Source: Burkholderiales bacterium
GTDB taxonomy: Bacteria; Pseudomonadota; Gammaproteobacteria; Burkholderiales; Burkholderiaceae_C
NCBI GenBank assembly: GCA_028869035.1
Contig: JAGWTL010000002.1
Span: 1-33,998, forward strand
Reading direction: 5' to 3'
Length of the DNA: 33,998 nt
Below are positions 23,431-31,633 of this stretch, one piece after another. The position numbers and the translations under genes are program-made. Numbering within the stretch: the stretch's first letter is position 1; the number at the start of each line of letters is the position of its first letter. The notes below the pieces were generated by a model, which was not told the origin of the DNA, made no database searches, and was given only the letters and a program-made list of their open reading frames with translations.

Positions 23431-24390
23431 ATGTCGCCCACCGATTTTTCGCCCCGCACCCGACCCATCGGGGTGGGTCAGCTGCGCGCCTTCGAGGCCG
23501 TTGCGCGGCACCTGAACTTCCGCGCCGCCTCGGAAGAACTGGCGCTGACCCAGAGCGCGGTGACACGGCAGATCCAGGCCCTGGAAGACGAGGTGGGGGT
23601 GAGCCTCTTCCTGCGCCACACGCGCGCGGTGGAGCTCACGGCCGCCGGGGCGCAGCTGCTGCAGGCCGTGCTGCCTTCGCTGGAGCGCATGGACAACGCG
23701 GTGCGCCAGATCCGGCGCAGCGCCGGACGCAAGAGCGTGGCCATCAGCACCTGGGCCTCTTTCGCCTCCATGTGGCTGATCCCGCGGCTGGAAGCCTTCC
23801 AGAGCGAGAACCCCGACATCGACATCCGCATCGACGCTTCCGACGCGCTGGTCGACCTGGACACCGCCGACGTGGACCTGGTGTTGCGCTACACCCAGGC
23901 CTCCAACGTGCCCGCGCACGCCGTGCACCTCTTCGACGAGCAGCTCACCCCCGTGGTCAGTCCCTGGTTGCTCAAGAGCGGGCGCAGCCTGCAGCGCGCC
24001 GAGGACCTGGCGCACTTCACGCTGATCGAGGCCAACGAGGCGCAGCACAGCCAGCCCATGGCCTGGCTGACCTGGCGCCATTGGCTGGACGTCTACCGCC
24101 TGCGCAAGCTCGAGCCCAAGCGCTGGCTCTACTTCGGTTACGCCTACCAGATCGCGCAGGCCGCGCTGGCCGGCCAGGGCGTGGCGCTCACGCGCATGCC
24201 CCTGGTGGCCGACAGCCTGCGTTCAGGCGACCTGATCGAGGTGCTGCCCGGCATGCGCCTGGACTCGCCCATGGCCTACTGGCTCATCGCGGCGCCGCAC
24301 AGCCACGCCCGGCCCGAGGTGCAGGCTTTCTGCGAATGGCTTGCAGGACAGGCAGCGCAGACGCGCCAGGCGATCAGCAAGGACCGCTGA
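23431..24390 (+). CDS. LysR-family transcriptional regulator (GcvA-like)
   Basis: The 319-residue protein has an N-terminal winged helix-turn-helix (about 13-72: QLRAFEAVARHLNFRAASEELALTQSAVTRQIQALED in pattern) and a C-terminal effector-binding domain (about 100-300). The effector half has GcvA-like features: WLIPRLEAFQSENPDIDIRI, VDLVLRYTQ and QGVALTRMPLV. The effector is unknown. It is transcribed away from the DUF2917 gene, and the palindrome at 23387-23409 lies just upstream of its start, so it probably controls both itself and its neighbour. The ribosome site is weak. Confidence 0.93.
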   Translation: MSPTDFSPRTRPIGVGQLRAFEAVARHLNFRAASEELALTQSAVTRQIQALEDEVGVSLFLRHTRAVELTAAGAQLLQAVLPSLERMDNAVRQIRRSAGRKSVAISTWASFASMWLIPRLEAFQSENPDIDIRIDASDALVDLDTADVDLVLRYTQASNVPAHAVHLFDEQLTPVVSPWLLKSGRSLQRAEDLAHFTLIEANEAQHSQPMAWLTWRHWLDVYRLRKLEPKRWLYFGYAYQIAQAALAGQGVALTRMPLVADSLRSGDLIEVLPGMRLDSPMAYWLIAAPHSHARPEVQAFCEWLAGQAAQTRQAISKDR

Positions 24391-24401
24391 GCGCCTCAGC
24401 C

Positions 24402-24842
24402 TTAGGCCGCAGCACCCACGAGCGCCGAGAGCTCGCGCACCAGCAGGGTCGGATCCGGGGAGTTGCGTTCGATCAGCTGGCGCAGGTGCGTCACGCTGTC
24501 GAGGTCGATGTGCAGGCACTGCAGGCCCAGCTGGCTGCCCTGCACACGCGTCACCGCCACGTCCATGGCGATGTAGGTGAGGGGCGAGAGCTGCAGGCGC
24601 AGGCGGCCGCGCATCCCTACGGGGCAGGGCAGGGCCGCGCCCATGTCGACCAGCGCGCCCCTGAGGGAGACATCCAGCACCTGGACCTCGCGCATATAAC
24701 CCGCGAGATTGAGCCGGGCGGGCGCCTGGTACACCGAGCGCAGGAAACGCCGGTAGGCCAGCGAGCGTGCCAGCTCCGGCGTGGCCTCCACCCCCTCGAC
24801 GGTTTCGGGGCGTGCGGCGAATTTCTTCCAGGTCTTGAACAT
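24402..24842 (-). CDS. PilZ domain protein (c-di-GMP receptor), copy 1
   Basis: PilZ domains bind c-di-GMP and pass the signal to motility, adhesion or exopolysaccharide systems. The 146-residue protein has the binding motifs RRFLR (RxxxR at residues 31-35) and DVSLRG ([D/N]xSxxG at 57-62), with the beta-barrel core in between and after. A conserved-looking tail follows: LDSVTHLRQLIERN, then LLVRELSALV. I chose the ATG at 24842 (MFKTWKKF); an in-frame upstream start at 24923 would add 27 residues of basic, low-conservation sequence. It is convergent with the LysR gene (11-base gap). The second PilZ protein at 26335-26715 is a paralogue sharing the tail. Confidence 0.88.
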   Translation of the reverse strand: MFKTWKKFAARPETVEGVEATPELARSLAYRRFLRSVYQAPARLNLAGYMREVQVLDVSLRGALVDMGAALPCPVGMRGRLRLQLSPLTYIAMDVAVTRVQGSQLGLQCLHIDLDSVTHLRQLIERNSPDPTLLVRELSALVGAAA

Positions 24843-25197
24843 GGTGTGTCGCCCTTTCTCTGCTGTGCTGGTCTTGTCGCGCTCTCGCTTTGCTGTGCGT
24901 ATTGTCCGGGCCGCGCGCATCAAAACGGCACATGAGGCGAGCGAAAAACGCAGAATAATCAGACTGTTACGTGCGCATCACGGCAGTCCATGCGCTTAGG
25001 GCCGAGACTTGAGAAATCGCTTGAAGTGTGGCGTCTTCCGAGCGCAACACTCGAAAAAGGGCTCTTGCGCAATGCCCTGTGATGACCTATGAACGAAGTT
25101 TTCACTTCAGGAATTTCATCGGACCGGCTCGCAACTCGCAGCGCCACATGCGCCTGCGCCCTCGGCGGCACCCGTGCTTTTGAGGTCCAATACGGGC
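24843..25197. other. 355-base gene-free stretch between a PilZ gene and slyX
   Basis: This gap lies between divergent genes and should hold promoters for both. I find no convincing -35/-10 pair and no sigma-28 site on either strand. The only structure noticed is an inverted repeat GCGCAA (25042-25047) / TTGCGC (25065-25070) with a 17-base centre. No small gene with a ribosome site was found; open frames here run into slyX in another frame. The stretch around 24930-25090 looks more AT-rich than its surroundings. Confidence 0.4.
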
Positions 25198-25416
25198 ATG
25201 AACCCGATGCACGATGCCGAGGCACGCCTGACCGAGCTGGAGATCAAGGCCAGCTACGCCGAAGACCTGCTGGAACAACTGAACCAGACGATCTACCGCC
25301 AGCAACAGCAGATCGACCTGCTGCTGCGCGAGATCGGCGGCCTGCGCCAGCAGCTGCCCGAGGGCAGCGCGCCGGTGCTGCGCAACCTGCGCGACGATCT
25401 GCCGCCGCACTATTGA
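25198..25416 (+). CDS. slyX: SlyX family protein
   Basis: SlyX proteins are small coiled-coil proteins of unknown function, widespread in proteobacteria. The 72-residue product is one continuous predicted coiled coil (EARLTELEIKASYAEDLLEQLNQTIYRQQQQIDLL in pattern), followed by the Pro-rich tail ending in DLPPHY, which is a SlyX hallmark. I chose the ATG at 25198; an ATG three codons later and a GTG eight codons earlier are alternatives. GAGG lies 12 bases upstream. It is convergent with the DUF1348 remnant and cynS on the - strand. Confidence 0.92.
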   Translation: MNPMHDAEARLTELEIKASYAEDLLEQLNQTIYRQQQQIDLLLREIGGLRQQLPEGSAPVLRNLRDDLPPHY

Positions 25417-25439
25417 ACGGCGGCTCCTCAGCGGCCGGT

Positions 25440-25795
25440 TTACAGCCCGAGATCGCTCAGGCCGGGATGATCGTCGGGACGCCGCCCGAGCGGCCGGTGG
25501 AACTTGCGCTCCCCGGCCTGGATGGGCAGGTCGTTGATGCTGGCAAAACGCCGCCACAGGCCCAGATCTCCTTGACCGGGCGGTAGTCCAGCTCACGCGC
25601 CCACTTGCGCTGCAGGAACTGGCGCACCTGCTCGCGACCCACCGGGAATTCGGCGCGGTTGCGCCAGGGCCTGTCCTCGGTGTAGACCAGCGCCACGCGG
25701 TCCGGGTCGCGCGAGTTCCAGGCATCCTCGGCCAGGCGCACCTTCTGCGCCGCGCTCTCAAGCGTATAGGGCGGCAGCGGCGGTTTGGCGTCCAT
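25440..25795 (-). pseudogene. DUF1348 (NTF2-like, COG3558) gene broken by an internal deletion and frameshift
   Basis: The first 79 codons (MDAKPPLPPYTLESAAQKVR, then FLQRKWARELDYRPVKEIWA) match the start of DUF1348 proteins, which have an NTF2-like fold, usually about 150 residues and an unknown role. After KEIWA near 25555-25560 the frame changes. In another frame the expected C-terminus follows directly: WRRFASINDLPI, then GERKFHRPLGRRPDDHPG and SDLGL plus TAA at 25440. The missing middle is about 35-40 residues including the usual YEWHDD and NENWEF segments, so about 110 bases appear deleted. In the original frame translation continues into unrelated residues. The ATG is 2 bases after the cynS stop, so the genes were coupled. 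A sequencing or assembly error is possible but would have to remove about 110 bases. Confidence 0.82.
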
Positions 25796-25797
25796 GC

Positions 25798-26241
25798 TCA
25801 GTAGGTCTTGTAGGGCAGGAACTTGCCCGACAGCACGACGTTGACGCGGTCGCCCTTGGGGTCGGCCTGGCGCGTGATGTCCATGCTGAAGTCGATGGCG
25901 CTCATGATGCCGTCGCCGAACTCCTCGTGGATCAGCTCCTTGATGGTGGTGCCGTAGACGCTGACGATCTCGTACCAGCGGTAGATCAGCGGATCGGTGG
26001 GCACCGCGGTCTCCAGCGAGCCCTTGTAGGGCACGACCTGCAGCCACTTCTGTTCTTCCTCGTTGAGGCCGAAGATCTTGCCGAGCACCTTGGCCTGCTT
26101 GGCGTCGAAGGTCATCTGGCCCAGGCAGCCGGCGGTGACCCATTCCTTGCTCAGGCCGACCTTCTTGGCCACGTCTTCCCATTTGAGGCCCTTGGCGACC
26201 TTGGCGGTGATGATCTTCTCGGTGACGTCGTTGCGGTTCAT
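25798..26241 (-). CDS. cynS: Cyanate hydratase (cyanase)
   Basis: Cyanase converts cyanate and bicarbonate to ammonia and CO2, for detoxification or as a nitrogen source. The 147-residue protein has the N-terminal helical domain (VTEKIITAKVAKGLKWEDVA, SKEWVTAGCLGQM) and the catalytic domain with Arg88, Glu91 and Ser114. These align with the E. coli triad Arg96/Glu99/Ser122 at a constant offset of 8, so activity is expected. The C-terminus GKFLPYK is standard. The ATG at 26241 has AAGGAA 6 bases upstream; a longer in-frame opening to 26322 lacks support. No cynT carbonic anhydrase, cynR or ABC transporter genes are adjacent. The gene just downstream is the broken DUF1348. Confidence 0.95.
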   Translation of the reverse strand: MNRNDVTEKIITAKVAKGLKWEDVAKKVGLSKEWVTAGCLGQMTFDAKQAKVLGKIFGLNEEEQKWLQVVPYKGSLETAVPTDPLIYRWYEIVSVYGTTIKELIHEEFGDGIMSAIDFSMDITRQADPKGDRVNVVLSGKFLPYKTY

Positions 26242-26334
26242 GTGGGTTCCTTGATGAGTTGAGTTCTCAGGAACCATGCAAATCTCAGGCCAGCCCGCTT
26301 GCGGGTCGGTCTGCGCACGCAAACGAATTGGCGC

Positions 26335-26715
26335 TCAGGTGGCGTCGCGCCCCTGCGCCACCAGGGTGGCGAGGTCCCGCTCCAGCAGGGCCGGATCGTC
26401 GGCGTTGTGCTCGACCAGCTGGCGCAGGTGCGTCATGCTGTCCAGGTCCAGGCGCTCGCAATGCAGGCCGACATGGCGGCCTTCGATGTGGGCCACGGTG
26501 GTGTCCATCAGGATAGCCGCATCCGGCGCCAGTTCCAGGTGCAGACGGCAGACCTCGCCCACCCGCCCGCCCCAGCTGGACGAGACCTCGACCAGCGCGC
26601 CCTTGAGCGAGACGTCGTGCAGAAAAGCCGGACTCTCATGCTCGCCCAGCCCCAAGCGCACCGGGGCATGGAACGCGGAACGCAGGAAAAGACGGCGGTC
26701 GGTGGAGGTGTTCAA
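26335..26715 (-). CDS. PilZ domain protein (c-di-GMP receptor), copy 2
   Basis: The 126-residue protein has both PilZ motifs: RLFLR (RxxxR at residues 8-12) and DVSLKG (34-39). Its tail, LDSMTHLRQLVEHN followed by LLERDLATLV, is clearly homologous to that of the PilZ protein at 24402-24842, so the two are paralogues. Copy 2 lacks the ~20-residue N-terminal extension of copy 1. The start is a TTG at 26715, supported by AGGAG 6 bases upstream; no better in-frame ATG precedes it. It lies 57 bases beyond the stop of the GGDEF-EAL gene in the same direction and could belong to that transcript, receiving the signal its neighbour makes or breaks down. Confidence 0.88.
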   Translation of the reverse strand: MNTSTDRRLFLRSAFHAPVRLGLGEHESPAFLHDVSLKGALVEVSSSWGGRVGEVCRLHLELAPDAAILMDTTVAHIEGRHVGLHCERLDLDSMTHLRQLVEHNADDPALLERDLATLVAQGRDAT

Positions 26716-26772
26716 GGGCGGCTCCTGTTCCAGGAACAGATGCAGAGAGTATCCGCAGCCCCGGCAGGGCTG

Positions 26773-29376
26773 TCAAACCGGCTGCGCCGGGCTGGTGTCG
26801 TGCAGCCCCATCTGCGCCAGCCAGTCTTCCAGCGGCTGCGGCTGGGCAAACAGATACCCCTGCAGCCGGTCGCACTGGTTGGCCAGCAGGAAGTCGGCCT
26901 GGGCACGGTTCTCCACGCCCTCGGCCACCACCTCCAGTCCCAGGTGATGCGCCATCGAGAGAATGGAGCGCACGATGGCGGTGTCGTTGACGTCGTGCGG
27001 CGTGTCCTGCACGAAGCTGCGGTCGATCTTGAGTTCGAACAGGGGCAGGCGCTGCAGATAACTCAGGCTGGAGTAGCCGGCGCCGAAATCGTCGATGGAA
27101 AAGCGTATGCCGATCTGCACCAGTTCGCTGATGCGTCGCAGGCAGTGCTCCCAGTCCTGGATGAACAGGCTCTCGGTCACCTCGAAGATCAGCTGGTGCG
27201 CCGGCGCGCCGGTGCTCTGCAGGATGGCACGCACACGCGGAACGAAATCGTCGCTGCGGAACTGGCGCGCACTGACGTTGACCGAGAGGGCCTGCGTCAG
27301 CCCGCCACGCTGCATGCGCGCCAGCGTCTGGCAGGCCTGTTCGATCACCCACTCGCCCAGCGGCAGGATCAGGCCGGTTTCCTCGGCCAGCGGGATGAAG
27401 CGCATCGGTGGCACCAGGCCGCGCAGGGGATGCAACCAGCGCACCAGCAGTTCGCCGGCCACGGCCTGGCCATGGGCATCCACCTGGGACTGCACATGCA
27501 GGCGCAGTTGGCCGGTGGCCAGCGCCTCCTTGAGCTCCTGCTCCAGGGCCAGCCGCTCCTCGACCTCGTGCTGCATGGTCAGCTCGAAGAAGGCGACGCG
27601 GTTGCGCCCCGTGGACTTGGCGCGGTACATGGCAGTGTCGGCCTCGCGCAGCAGGTCGTCGATCTGCTGGCCGGCCTTGGGGAACAGGCTGATGCCGATG
27701 CTGCCCGTGCTGGTGTAGCGGAAGCTGTCGATCAGGTGCGGCCGGTCCAGCGCGGCGCGCACCTTCTCGGCCACGGCCATGGCCGCGCGGGCGCTGGCCT
27801 CGACGTCCTGCCCCAGCTCGTTGATCAGCAGCACGAACTCGTCGCCGCCGATGCGCGCCACCGTGTCCTCGGAGCGCAGCAGGGCCTGCAAACGCGTGGC
27901 CACTTGGGTCAGCAGATAATCGCCGACCGAATGGCCACGCGCGTCGTTGATCTGCTTGAAGTTGTCGAGATCGACGAACATCACGGCCCCGTACTGGCGG
28001 TTGCGCCGGGCCTGCGCCAGCGCCTGTTCGATGCGGTCGCGCAGCAGGCTGCGGTTGGGCAGGCCGGTGAGGGCGTCGAAGTAGGCCAGCCGGAAGGTGT
28101 GGGCCTCGGCCTCCTTGCGATCGGTGATGTCGGCATTGAAGCCGTGCCACAGGGTGCTGCCGTCGGGCAGGCGCTCGGGCTGGGCATTGCACACGCGCCA
28201 GCGCAGGCCCTGCTCGGGCAGGATCACCCGGTACTCGAAGCGCCAGGGCTGCAAGGTCTGCGCCGAGGTCTGGATCGACCCCAGCACATCCTGCAGGTCA
28301 TCGGGATGGATGCGCTCCAGCAGCATGCTGGCATCCTCGCGCACCTGCTCGGGCGTGACCTCGTAGATGGTGCGCATGCCATGGCTGGCAAAGGGATAGC
28401 TCAGACGGCCGTCGGGGCTCATCTGGAACTGGTAGAGCACCCCGGGCACGTTCTGGCTCAGGTTGTCGAGCAGGTTCACCTGGGCCTGCAGCTGCTGGTT
28501 CAGACGCCGCCGCTCGGTGTTGTCGCGAAAGACGATGCTGCTGAGCCAGTGGCCGGCACGGTCCTGGTACAGCGCCGAGGTGAGTTCCACCTCGAAGAGG
28601 GTGCCGTCGCCGCGCCGCATGCGCAGCTCGCCGCGCGCCTGGCCGTCGCGCTGGCGCGCCGCCAGCAGCCCCGGCAGCCGGGGATCGGACAGATCGAGCA
28701 ATCCGCTGCGCCCACGCTGGCAAATCTCCGCCTCGCTCAGACCGAGCATGGCGCAGGCTGCCGGATTGGCCGACAGGATGGCGCCGCCGGGCTCGGCCTG
28801 GAACACGCCGTCCAGGGTGTGTTCGAACAGCTTCTGATAGCGGCCCAGGGCGAGTTGCAGCGCGGCCTGCTGGCGGTGCAGCTCGAGCTGCGCCATCACC
28901 TGGCGGGCCAGCAGGGCCAGGGTCTGCTGCTGTGCCGCGCTGAACTCGCGCGGCGCACGGTCGATCACGCACAAGGTGCCCAGGGCCTCGCCCTCGGGCG
29001 TGAGCAGCGGCGCCCCGGCGTAGAAACGGATGCCCGGTTCGCCGGTGACCAGGGGGTTGTCGCGAAAGCGGGGATCGCGCTGCGCATCGTGCACCACCAT
29101 GACCTCGCCGGGCTGCTCGATGGCCACGCTGCAGAAGGCCTGCTCGCGCGGCGTCTCCTGCTGCGCCAGGCCCACGCTGGACTTGAACCACTGGCGATCG
29201 GCATCGATCAGGCTGACCAGGGAGATCGGCATGCCCAGCCACTGCGAGGCCAGCTGCGTCAGCTCGTCGAAGCCCGGCGTGCGCGGGGTGTCCAGCACGG
29301 CATAGCTGTCCAGGGCCAGCAGCCGGCGCTGTTCCGCCGCCAGTCTCTCATCCTGCGCGGGCGGTGTCGGGGTCAT
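26773..29376 (-). CDS. GAF-PAS-PAS-GGDEF-EAL c-di-GMP turnover protein
   Basis: The 867-residue protein has no predicted signal peptide or membrane helix and should be cytoplasmic. Domains in order: GAF (about 20-165), PAS (about 178-290), PAS/PAC (about 310-420), GGDEF (about 425-595) and EAL (about 605-860). The diguanylate cyclase motif GGDEF is intact at 510-514, with an inhibitory I-site RSED at 501-504 at the correct 5-residue distance. The EAL motif reads ELL (642-644). The other catalytic residues are present: Asn700, Glu735, the DDFG pair 762-763, Lys783 and Glu819, so phosphodiesterase activity is possible. Both activities may exist, and the net direction cannot be told from sequence. 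The ATG overlaps the creatininase-family stop by 4 bases. Confidence 0.95.
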   Translation of the reverse strand: MTPTPPAQDERLAAEQRRLLALDSYAVLDTPRTPGFDELTQLASQWLGMPISLVSLIDADRQWFKSSVGLAQQETPREQAFCSVAIEQPGEVMVVHDAQRDPRFRDNPLVTGEPGIRFYAGAPLLTPEGEALGTLCVIDRAPREFSAAQQQTLALLARQVMAQLELHRQQAALQLALGRYQKLFEHTLDGVFQAEPGGAILSANPAACAMLGLSEAEICQRGRSGLLDLSDPRLPGLLAARQRDGQARGELRMRRGDGTLFEVELTSALYQDRAGHWLSSIVFRDNTERRRLNQQLQAQVNLLDNLSQNVPGVLYQFQMSPDGRLSYPFASHGMRTIYEVTPEQVREDASMLLERIHPDDLQDVLGSIQTSAQTLQPWRFEYRVILPEQGLRWRVCNAQPERLPDGSTLWHGFNADITDRKEAEAHTFRLAYFDALTGLPNRSLLRDRIEQALAQARRNRQYGAVMFVDLDNFKQINDARGHSVGDYLLTQVATRLQALLRSEDTVARIGGDEFVLLINELGQDVEASARAAMAVAEKVRAALDRPHLIDSFRYTSTGSIGISLFPKAGQQIDDLLREADTAMYRAKSTGRNRVAFFELTMQHEVEERLALEQELKEALATGQLRLHVQSQVDAHGQAVAGELLVRWLHPLRGLVPPMRFIPLAEETGLILPLGEWVIEQACQTLARMQRGGLTQALSVNVSARQFRSDDFVPRVRAILQSTGAPAHQLIFEVTESLFIQDWEHCLRRISELVQIGIRFSIDDFGAGYSSLSYLQRLPLFELKIDRSFVQDTPHDVNDTAIVRSILSMAHHLGLEVVAEGVENRAQADFLLANQCDRLQGYLFAQPQPLEDWLAQMGLHDTSPAQPV

Positions 29377-30206
29377 GCCAGCGGTCCTTGCACCAGCGTC
29401 TGCGCAGGCAGGCGGTCGATCTCGGCCAGCAAGGCGGCCAGCGCGCGGCCAGCGGCATCCAGCACGGCACGCCCCTGTTCAGCCGTGGCGGCGGCCGCGT
29501 TACCCACCGCACCGGCCGGGTTGTAGTCCTGCATCTGCCAGCCCAGCCTGGCGCTCTTGCCGTTGCCCAGGATGGGAAATTGTGGCGCGCGCTGCTGCGA
29601 GGCGGAAGCAAAGTTCTGCGCCTGCGCCATGGCCACTTGAGCGGGCTTGAGCGCCAGCATCATGGCGGTCTCGATCTGCCCGGCGTGGATGCCGAAGCGA
29701 TGCTCCTCGGCGCTGAACAGGCCCTCGACCTGCGCGCCCAGGGGCAGGTCGAACCAGTTCACGCTGTAGACGAGCAAACCCAGCCGCGCGCGCAGATCAC
29801 GCGCCACGATGTCCATCACGCCGACCTGGCCACCGTGCGCGTTGAGCAGCACCAGCTTCCTGACGCCGGCCCGCGCCACCGACTCGCCGATCTCGGTCCA
29901 CAGGCTGATGACGGTGTGGGCGGACAGCGTGAGCGTGCCGGGATAGGCCTGGTGCTCGGGGCTCAGGCCCACGGTCTGGGTCGGCAGGAAGAGCACGGGC
30001 AGGTCCGCAGCGATGTGCGGCAGGGCCGCGGCCACCACGCCGTTGGCCAGATCCGTGTCCACGCTCAGCGGCAGGTGCGGGCCGTGCTGTTCGATCGCGG
30101 CCACCGGCAGCACGGCAATGGCGCGCGCGGTGTCCAGCTGCGCGAAGTCGCGCGTGGAAAGGTCGGCCCAGAAACGCGGAGAGCTGGCGGGGGAAGGGGT
30201 GCCCAT
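29373..30206 (-). CDS. Creatininase-family amidohydrolase
   Basis: The 277-residue protein belongs to the creatininase family, metal-dependent hydrolases that include creatininase, the riboflavin-pathway deformylase ArfB and the mycofactocin peptidase MftE. Visible metal-site and active-site segments are IEQHGPHLPL (Glu39, His41), SVDTDL (Asp50), LNAHGGQ (His124) and HAGQIET (His174, Glu179). The usual Glu in 'HAGE' is Gln here. The substrate is unknown; no creatine, mycofactocin or deazaflavin genes are nearby. Its stop is coupled to the GGDEF-EAL gene start, an odd pairing that puts a hydrolase and a c-di-GMP enzyme under shared expression. The family's housekeeping role in Burkholderiales is unclear to me. 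Confidence 0.9.
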   Translation of the reverse strand: MGTPSPASSPRFWADLSTRDFAQLDTARAIAVLPVAAIEQHGPHLPLSVDTDLANGVVAAALPHIAADLPVLFLPTQTVGLSPEHQAYPGTLTLSAHTVISLWTEIGESVARAGVRKLVLLNAHGGQVGVMDIVARDLRARLGLLVYSVNWFDLPLGAQVEGLFSAEEHRFGIHAGQIETAMMLALKPAQVAMAQAQNFASASQQRAPQFPILGNGKSARLGWQMQDYNPAGAVGNAAAATAEQGRAVLDAAGRALAALLAEIDRLPAQTLVQGPLA

Positions 30207-30255
30207 CCTTCTATCTTAGAGCCTCCGGCATCACCGACCGCGCCCGGGGGTCATC

Positions 30256-30273
30256 GCGGCCGAACCCGGCCGC
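30256..30273 (-). terminator. Hairpin after the cyclopropane synthase gene (no T run)
   Basis: GCGGCCG (30256-30262) and CGGCCGC (30267-30273) form a perfect 7-bp stem with a 4-base loop, placed one base past the cfa stop codon on the - strand. It lacks a T tract, so it is at best a weak or Rho-assisted terminator before the creatininase gene 50 bases further on. Confidence 0.4.
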
Positions 30274-30274
30274 T

Positions 30275-31504
30275 TCAGCGCTGGTACATCCAGCGGCGTG
30301 CCCAAGGCAGGCCATGGGCGCGCCGACCGGACTTGGTGCACAGCACCTGGTAAAGCGATATTTCATCGTGATCGAAAGCCCATTGGCAGCCAGCCAGGTA
30401 CACCCGCCAGATGCGCCAGCGGCGCTCGCCCACCATGTCGCGCAGCTTCTCGCCGGCAGCCTCGAAGGCCTGGCTCCACAGGCCGGTGGTGCGGGCATAG
30501 TGGCGGCGCAGGCTCTCCACGTCCAGCGCCTCCAGGCCGCCGGCCTGCAGGGTCTTGAGCACGGTGGCGATGTGCGGCAGCTCGCCTTGCGGGAAAACGT
30601 AGCGGTCGATGAAACGGCCGCCGCCGTAGGCGGTCTCGCCGTCGTTGACGTCGGTGGAGGTGATGCCGTGGTTGAGCACCCAGCCGCCGTCGGCCAGCAG
30701 GCCGTTGATGCAGGCGAAGTAGCCCTCCAGGTGCTTGAGGCCCACGTGCTCGAACATGCCCACGCTGGTGATGCGATCGTAGGGGCCCTGCACGTCGCGG
30801 TAGTCCTGCAGCCGGATCTCCACCCGGTCCTGCAGGCCGGCGGCGCGCACGCGCTCGGTGGCCAGCTCGAACTGGCGCTGCGATAGCGTGATGCCGATGC
30901 AGCGCGCGCCGAACTTCGCTGCAGCCCGCATGACCAGCGCGCCCCAGCCGCAGCCGATGTCCAACAGACGCTGGCCCGGCTGCAGCTGCACCTTGGTCAG
31001 GATGTGGTCGATCTTCTTGACCTGCGCCTCCTCCAGCGTTTCGTCGCCGTTCTCGAAATAGGCGCAGGAATAGACCATGGCCGGGTCCAGCCAGGCCTGG
31101 TAAAACGCGTTGGAGACGTCGTAGTGGTACTGGATGGCCGCGCTGTCGCTCTTCTGGGTGTGCTGGAAATGGCGCGCGATGCGCGTGAGGCGGCTCTCGG
31201 TCCGGCTGCCGGCTTCGGCCAGACGGTGCGCCATCTCCAGGATGTCGTCCACGCTGCCGTCCACATCGATCAGCCCCTCGACATAGGCCTCGCCCAGGCT
31301 GTCCAGCGTGGGCGAGAGCAGCAGGGGCACGGCGCTGGCCTTGCGCACCCGGATCACCACCTTGGGCGTGCTGAAGTCCCCCAGGCGCAGGCCCGAGCCG
31401 GGCGCCGGGTTCTCGCCCCACTGCACGAGCAGGGGCAGCTGGGTCTTGGACTTGATCTGAGCCACCCAGGGGCTCAGCACCGCTTCCATGCCGGTCGCCA
31501 TCAT
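30275..31504 (-). CDS. cfa: Cyclopropane-fatty-acyl-phospholipid synthase
   Basis: The enzyme uses S-adenosylmethionine to convert unsaturated acyl chains of membrane phospholipids to cyclopropane derivatives, usually at entry into stationary phase or under acid stress. The 409-residue protein has an N-terminal lipid-binding region (about 1-110) and a C-terminal methyltransferase domain with YHYDVSNAFYQAWLD, the SAM motif LLDIGCGWGALV, GITLSQRQFELA and the conserved late region FIDRYVFPQGELPH. I chose the ATG at 31504, which has GGAGGGGAG 5 bases upstream; the in-frame opening to 31627 is unsupported. An ATG directly after it (31501) is an alternative. It is divergent from the dsbD-like gene. 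Confidence 0.94.
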   Translation of the reverse strand: MMATGMEAVLSPWVAQIKSKTQLPLLVQWGENPAPGSGLRLGDFSTPKVVIRVRKASAVPLLLSPTLDSLGEAYVEGLIDVDGSVDDILEMAHRLAEAGSRTESRLTRIARHFQHTQKSDSAAIQYHYDVSNAFYQAWLDPAMVYSCAYFENGDETLEEAQVKKIDHILTKVQLQPGQRLLDIGCGWGALVMRAAAKFGARCIGITLSQRQFELATERVRAAGLQDRVEIRLQDYRDVQGPYDRITSVGMFEHVGLKHLEGYFACINGLLADGGWVLNHGITSTDVNDGETAYGGGRFIDRYVFPQGELPHIATVLKTLQAGGLEALDVESLRRHYARTTGLWSQAFEAAGEKLRDMVGERRWRIWRVYLAGCQWAFDHDEISLYQVLCTKSGRRAHGLPWARRWMYQR

Positions 31505-31633
31505 GAATCTCCCCTCCAAAGAGCGTTTCATGCACAGGCCAGCCAGACGGCCTGTTGTCATCTCCGACGCACGCATCATTCGGACCAGAAAATGCAGCGG
31601 GAATTCGATAGTGTCTATGAGGACCATAGGGAA

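Noticed and set aside
25089..25586. A + strand open frame through slyX and the DUF1348 remnant
   Set aside because: It runs out of frame across slyX, whose own frame gives the family coiled coil and DLPPHY tail.
26299..29526. A 1075-codon open frame on the + strand antisense to the GGDEF-EAL gene
   Set aside because: It is the high-GC mirror of a real gene: the - strand frame has complete GAF, PAS, GGDEF and EAL motifs, while this frame is rich in Gln, His, Leu and Gly repeats with no recognisable domain.
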